Assembly: GCF_001613245.1 (NCBI RefSeq) | Contig: NZ_BDBZ01000035.1 | Coordinates: 62,001 to 126,000, forward strand | Origin: Nocardia speluncae NBRC 108251 | Lineage (GTDB): Bacteria > Actinomycetota > Actinomycetes > Mycobacteriales > Mycobacteriaceae | Direction of reading: 5' to 3' | Length of the DNA: 64,000 bases | Shown: piece after piece, positions 60,072 to 64,000 of the stretch | Numbering within the stretch: position 1 is the first letter of the stretch | How the letters are laid out: the number at the start of each line of letters is the position of its first letter | Program-made: the position numbers and the translations under genes | Notes under the pieces: generated by a model | Told to the model about the DNA's origin: nothing | Databases searched by the model: none | The model's input: the letters and a program-made list of their open reading frames with translations, nothing else

Positions 60072-60112
60072 TTGACGTACCCCGCATTAGCTGTAACTAT
60101 GGGAAACAGTTA
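60072..60112 (+). promoter_or_regulatory. Promoter and possible operator of the diiron oxygenase operon
   Basis: TTGACG (60072-60077) and AACTAT (60095-60100) form a sigma-A-like pair with a 17-bp spacer. The -10 overlaps a dyad TAACT...AGTTA (60094-60098, 60108-60112), which could be a repressor site. The start codon is about 40 bp downstream. Confidence 0.5.
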
Positions 60113-60141
60113 AGCCGGAATCATTGACGAGAGGCATGACG

Positions 60142-61155
60142 ATGACGTCTTCAGCCACCACGGTCTCCGACGACCAGCTGGTCGCTCAGGCCCAGGAGTA
60201 CGCGGAAAAGCTGCTGCTGTTGTCGGAAGGCTCGGTCAACCGGAATTTCGACCCGTTCGAAGATATCGACTGGGACCACCCGGACTTCGATGTCGATGCG
60301 CGGCCCGAACGCTGGATCCTGCCCGTATCCGGCGATACCATCGGGCGCCATCCCTGGTACCGGGCGCTGTCCGACCAGCAGAAGATCGCTCTCGGCAAAT
60401 ACCGCCAGGCCAATGTCGCCAAGGTGGGTCTCCAGTTCGAGGCCATCCTGATCAGCGGCATGATGCAGCACGTCTTCGGTCTGCCCAACGGCGATCCGGA
60501 GTTCCGCTACTGCTCCCACGAGATGATCGAGGAGCACAACCACACCCTGATGTTCCAGGAGATGGTGAACCGGATCGGTGCCGACGTACCGGGCATGGGC
60601 CCGTTGGTCCGTCAGTTCCGGCATATCGTCATCCCGGTCGCGGTGGCCTTCCCGAATCTCTTCTTCATGGCGGTGCTCGGTGGCGAGGAGCCGATCGACC
60701 ACATCCAGAAGGACATCCTGCGCTCGGGTGAGGAAGTCCATCCGATCATGCGCGGGGTGATGGCGATCCACGTGGCCGAAGAAGCCCGCCACATCTCCTT
60801 CGCCCACGAATTCCTCGCCAAGCATGTGCCGGAATCATCGCGGATGAACAAGTTCGTGCTGTCGCTGGCCATGCCGATCGTCATGTGGATCCTGGGCCGC
60901 GCCATCGTGACCCCGCCCAAGGCGTTCTTCGACGAGTTCGATATTCCGAGCAGTGTCCGCAAGGAGCTGTTCTACGGCTCGGCCGACGCCAAACAGACTT
61001 TCAGTGACTACTTCGGCTATGTGCGCATGCTGGCCGAGGACATCGGCCTGATGAACCCGATCGCCAAGCGTGTGTGGAAGGCCCTCGGCATCGCCGGGCA
61101 TGCCACCCGGTACCGCTCCGAGCCGCTGCGCGCCGTGCCCGGCAAAGCGGCCTGA
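60142..61155 (+). CDS. AurF-like diiron oxygenase
   Basis: This is a 337-aa protein of the AurF/CmlI type (p-aminobenzoate N-oxygenase family, ferritin-like fold). Iron ligands are apparent in CSHEMIEEHNHTLMFQEM and HVAEEARHISFAHEFL (ExxH pairs on the two helix pairs). ATG 60142 is chosen because GAGAGG is 7 nt upstream; TTG 60124 and ATG 60136 are alternatives. The oxidoreductase gene follows 16 nt after the stop, giving an oxygenase plus its likely electron donor. The substrate is unknown; no biosynthetic cluster surrounds it. Confidence 0.85.
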   Translation: MTSSATTVSDDQLVAQAQEYAEKLLLLSEGSVNRNFDPFEDIDWDHPDFDVDARPERWILPVSGDTIGRHPWYRALSDQQKIALGKYRQANVAKVGLQFEAILISGMMQHVFGLPNGDPEFRYCSHEMIEEHNHTLMFQEMVNRIGADVPGMGPLVRQFRHIVIPVAVAFPNLFFMAVLGGEEPIDHIQKDILRSGEEVHPIMRGVMAIHVAEEARHISFAHEFLAKHVPESSRMNKFVLSLAMPIVMWILGRAIVTPPKAFFDEFDIPSSVRKELFYGSADAKQTFSDYFGYVRMLAEDIGLMNPIAKRVWKALGIAGHATRYRSEPLRAVPGKAA

Positions 61156-61171
61156 AGAACGGTAGGACTTC

Positions 61172-62761
61172 ATGCCCTACGTCGTCACCCAGTCGTGCTG
61201 TAGCGACGCCTCCTGCGTCTACGCCTGCCCGGTCAACTGTATTCACCCGACCCCGGACGAACCGGATTTCCGGACCGCGGAGATGCTCTACGTCGACCCG
61301 GCCGCCTGTGTGGACTGCGGCGCCTGCGCCTCGGCCTGCCCGGTGGACGCCATCACGTCGTCGAAGAAATTGACCGACGAGCAAAAGCCGTTCATCGAGA
61401 TCAACGCCGATTTCTACCGGCAGTCGCGACCACGCCCGATACTCGCCCGGCCGGTTCCGGCGCCGCCGATCGATACTGCCGGTCGCGGCCCGCTGCGGGT
61501 CGCGGTGGTCGGTTCCGGGCCCTCGGCCATGTACGCCGCGGACGAACTGCTCACCCAGCCGGATGTGCGGGTGACCGTGTTCGACCGGCTGCCGGTTCCC
61601 TACGGCTTGGCTCGCTACGGCGTGGCACCGGATCATGAGAAGACTCGTAAGGTCGCCGGACTGTTCGACGTGATGTCGCGGCAGTCCGGATTCGGGTCGT
61701 ACTTCGATGTCGAGGTCGGCAAACATATTTCGCACGAAGAACTGCTCGCCTACCACCATGCTGTCGTCTACGCGGTCGGTGCCTCCGCCGACCGTAAACT
61801 CGGCATCCCCGGGGAAGGTCTGAACGGAAACGTCTCGGCCACCGATTTCGTGGCCTGGTACAACGGGCATCCCGATCACGCCGACGACGATTTCGATCTG
61901 TCCCAGCGCCGCGTGGTTGTGGTGGGCAACGGCAATGTGGCGCTCGATGTGGCCCGGGTCCTCACCACCGATCCGGAAGCACTGGCCGGCAGCGATATCT
62001 CGCCGGTCGCGCTCGAAGCACTGCGGCGCAGCGAAGTACGCGAGGTCGTGGTGCTCGGCCGGCGTGGTCCGGCCGAATCGGCCTTCACCGTCCCGGAGTT
62101 CGTCGGGTTGCTGGGTTGCGATGTGGATATCGCGATCGACGGTGACCTGCCGCCACTCACCGGCGACCTGCCGTATCAGGTGGAACAGAAGCTGAAACTG
62201 CTGCACCAGGTGGCCGATCGGCCGTTCGGGCAGCGGCGCCGGATCGTCTTCCGCTACCAGAGCGCGCCGAGCCGGATCCTCGGGCCCGACGCGGTCACCG
62301 GTATCGAAGTGGACCGGACCGAGCTGGTTCCCGGCGACGACGGCAGTGCCCGCGCGGTCGTCACGGGCGATATCGATCTCTTGGAGGCCGGGCTGGTGCT
62401 CACCTCGGTCGGCTACCGAGGAGTTCCCACACCCGGTCTGCCGTTCGACGAACAACGCGCGATCATCCCCAATCGGGCCGGCCGGGTGCTGACGGGTCCG
62501 GAAGGCGATGTATATCCGGGCGCGTATGTGACCGGCTGGATCAAGCGTGGTCCCACCGGGTTCATCGGTACCAACAAATCCTGCGCCCAGGAAACCGTGC
62601 AACAGCTTGCCGACGATTTCAACACCGGCCGGCTGGCCGGGCCCGCAGGTAGCGCGGAGGCTTTCGACCGGCTGTTGCGGCAGCGCCGGCCGCAGGTCCG
62701 GGCCGCGGGCGCGGTGGCCCGCTCGGCCGCGCCGGTACGCCGCTTGTTCGCTCGCACCTGA
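61172..62761 (+). CDS. Ferredoxin-NADP reductase with N-terminal ferredoxin (FprB-like)
   Basis: This is a 529-aa fusion. Residues 1-75 form a bacterial ferredoxin with CSDASCVYACPVNCI and a perfect 4Fe-4S motif CVDCGACASACPV. From about 105 comes an adrenodoxin-reductase-like flavoprotein with the FAD loop VAVVGSGPSAMYAADELL, FDRLPVPYGLARYGVAPDHEKTR, and the NADP loop VVVGNGNVALDVARVL. The C-terminal GWIKRGPTGFIGTNKSCAQETV is the FAD-closing motif. It matches mycobacterial FprB in architecture. It is co-transcribed with the diiron oxygenase, probably supplying its electrons. Confidence 0.92.
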   Translation: MPYVVTQSCCSDASCVYACPVNCIHPTPDEPDFRTAEMLYVDPAACVDCGACASACPVDAITSSKKLTDEQKPFIEINADFYRQSRPRPILARPVPAPPIDTAGRGPLRVAVVGSGPSAMYAADELLTQPDVRVTVFDRLPVPYGLARYGVAPDHEKTRKVAGLFDVMSRQSGFGSYFDVEVGKHISHEELLAYHHAVVYAVGASADRKLGIPGEGLNGNVSATDFVAWYNGHPDHADDDFDLSQRRVVVVGNGNVALDVARVLTTDPEALAGSDISPVALEALRRSEVREVVVLGRRGPAESAFTVPEFVGLLGCDVDIAIDGDLPPLTGDLPYQVEQKLKLLHQVADRPFGQRRRIVFRYQSAPSRILGPDAVTGIEVDRTELVPGDDGSARAVVTGDIDLLEAGLVLTSVGYRGVPTPGLPFDEQRAIIPNRAGRVLTGPEGDVYPGAYVTGWIKRGPTGFIGTNKSCAQETVQQLADDFNTGRLAGPAGSAEAFDRLLRQRRPQVRAAGAVARSAAPVRRLFART

Positions 62762-63175
62762 AGCGATCCTCCAGGTTCCGCCCGTCCGGTATCGCACCGG
62801 GCGGGCGGTCTTCGTTTGCGCGAGGCGAATTCCGCGCGAGTAGCTATTGATCGGTTACCGGTGGGCGGTCGTGCCCGGATGAACGTCCGGGTGTCAGTGG
62901 GGGTTACCTGCGGACGCGTCGACAGGTAGTGGTGTGCGCCTAGGTGTTTCTGTTGAATCCCCAGTTCAAAGCCCATTTCATTCGGAATGGATAATTGGGC
63001 TATCGGTTTGTTTTCCGGCCGATATTCGGGGAGTTGTTCCGTAACTGCCACTTTCATCGCCGATTATTCGATTTATTCGAGCCATTGCAGCTAACCTGTG
63101 GTCGCTGTTTGGAAAACGACCGCGCCCATGGCTTTTTCGCAGGACGTGGTCTCGGTGCGTTTGACGGGATGGCAA
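62762..63175. other. 414-bp region between the reductase and Hsp70-like genes
   Basis: It contains the terminator at 62778-62808, then no recognisable gene. The part 62960-63100 is AT-richer than average (GATTATTCGATTTATTCG) and probably holds the promoter of the Hsp70-like gene. Nothing else is identified. Confidence 0.5.
62778..62808 (+). terminator. Terminator of the oxygenase-reductase operon
   Basis: Arms 62778-62790 and 62796-62808 (13 bp, one G-U pair) enclose the loop ATCGC, 16 nt after the stop. TCTTCGTTT follows. It is a strong hairpin. Confidence 0.75.
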
Positions 63176-64000
63176 ATGACTTCTGGCCTGGGTATCAGTA
63201 TCGGCACGGTGAACGTTGTCTCGGCGCGGGTCGCCGAACACGGCGCCCGGCCGATCGTGCGGACACGGCGGACGGCTGTCGGATTCGACAACCGCGGAAC
63301 CGCGCGGCTCGGGGGAATCACCCGATTCTCCACGGCGGTAAGCGAATTCGCCGACCTGGGCCGCGACCCCGAATCGGTCTATGTCGACGGCCGGATCTGG
63401 GCGCCGGCCACCATCTTCGCCTCGGTGGTGCAGGGACTGGTCACCGCCGAACCCGCGGCCGGAGTGGTCGCCACCCATCCGGCCGGATACAGCGCCAAAC
63501 AACTCGACCTGCTCCGGCAGAGTCTCGACCTCGCGGGTGTGGGGCATGTCCAACTGGTTCCGGAGCCGGTAGCCGCCGCGCACTGGCTCGATGCCGAACA
63601 CGGCCCGCTGGATACCGGATTCGCCCTGGTCTACGACTTGGGCGGGAACAGTCTCGATGTCGCGGTGGTACGGACCGGGATGGACTGGCCGGATCACCCC
63701 GTCGTCGGAAAGCCGGTGCGTTCCTACGATTTCGGTGGCCGCCCGCTCGGCGCGATGATCGCTCGTTGCGCGGGTGACCGGGCGATCGGCCCGGCCGAAC
63801 CCGGTACCGGGACAGTGTCGCTGATGTCCTTCGTCGACCCCGAAGGGCTGCGCCGCGAACATATCCGGGATTCGCTCGAAGTAGTGCGCGGCGCGGTGCG
63901 CTCGGCCGGTGTCGCACTGTCCGATATCGGCCGCATCCTGGTGGTCGGCGGTGCGGCGCGGCCACCGCAGGTCGCCGAAACCCTCGCCGAACTGGGGGTG
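63176..64000 (+). CDS. Hsp70-like protein, 3' end beyond the window
   Basis: The frame is open from ATG 63176 to the last base (275 codons) with no stop, so the gene is cut by the window edge. It encodes an actin/Hsp70-fold ATPase domain. The first phosphate loop is GISIGTVNVVSARV (DnaK has GIDLGTTNS). A mid region VATHPAGYSAKQLDLLRQSLDLAG and VPEPVAAAHWL match the DnaK VPAYFN..QR and EPTAAAL motifs. The second phosphate loop is VYDLGGNSLDVAVV, and the adenosine motif is ILVVGGAARPPQV. Several Nocardia-type genomes have such Hsp70-like genes near iniB/dynamin genes; here they are 11 kb apart. Client and function are unknown. Confidence 0.85.
   Translation, partial: MTSGLGISIGTVNVVSARVAEHGARPIVRTRRTAVGFDNRGTARLGGITRFSTAVSEFADLGRDPESVYVDGRIWAPATIFASVVQGLVTAEPAAGVVATHPAGYSAKQLDLLRQSLDLAGVGHVQLVPEPVAAAHWLDAEHGPLDTGFALVYDLGGNSLDVAVVRTGMDWPDHPVVGKPVRSYDFGGRPLGAMIARCAGDRAIGPAEPGTGTVSLMSFVDPEGLRREHIRDSLEVVRGAVRSAGVALSDIGRILVVGGAARPPQVAETLAELGV

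Overview
This is 64 kb of high-GC actinobacterial chromosome. It looks like Nocardia or a close mycolate-containing relative (Mycobacteriales). The evidence is codon usage, frequent GTG/TTG starts, an EspG/PE-PPE-like trio, an IniA-type dynamin gene, methylglucose-lipopolysaccharide genes (gpgP-like, octT-like), and a gene order from proA (21.8 kb) to cysA (59.9 kb) that matches, from memory, the Rv2427c-to-Rv2397c region of Mycobacterium tuberculosis.

Layout. 0-2.3 kb: a cobalamin-riboswitch-controlled ABC importer (binding lipoprotein and permease) on the minus strand, running off the left edge. 2.4-2.9 kb: a YefM/YoeB toxin-antitoxin pair. 3-9.4 kb: single accessory genes (SDR, AadA-like nucleotidyltransferase, DoxX-type membrane protein, DUF574-type methyltransferase) and the EspG/PE-like/PPE-like trio. 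9.6-21.8 kb: a PEP-synthase-like protein lacking its catalytic histidine, RecQ, a stand-alone LigD-type polymerase domain, a YdeI-like protein, an XRE regulator divergent from an SDR, DoxX, RtcB and ribokinase.

21.8-33.8 kb is conserved backbone: proA, a MoxR/VWA pair, nadD-rsfS-gpgP-(small ORF)-octT-degV, comEA-comEC and holA. Between holA and rpsT, adjacent in M. tuberculosis, lies a roughly 10 kb island (33.9-43.9 kb). It is bounded by two inverted, separately frameshifted IS5-type transposase fragments. It carries one catabolic operon: an AtuA-like protein, an SsuABC-type importer, an ADP-forming acyl-CoA synthetase, two crotonase-fold enzymes and an IclR regulator. This is the best candidate for an undescribed system: import, CoA activation and breakdown of an unknown carboxylic acid.

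44-60 kb returns to backbone: rpsT, an aquaporin, a PemK/MazF-fold protein, lepA, an IniB-position low-complexity protein with a dynamin-like GTPase, GH15 trehalase, a methyltransferase under a SoxR-box-like dyad, two small membrane proteins, and the sulfate importer subI-cysT-cysW-cysA. 60-64 kb holds an AurF-like diiron oxygenase paired with an FprB-like ferredoxin/flavin reductase, then the first 275 codons of an Hsp70-like protein cut by the right edge.

No tRNA, rRNA, CRISPR array or intact insertion sequence was recognised. All assignments come from reading the sequence; nothing was searched against a database.
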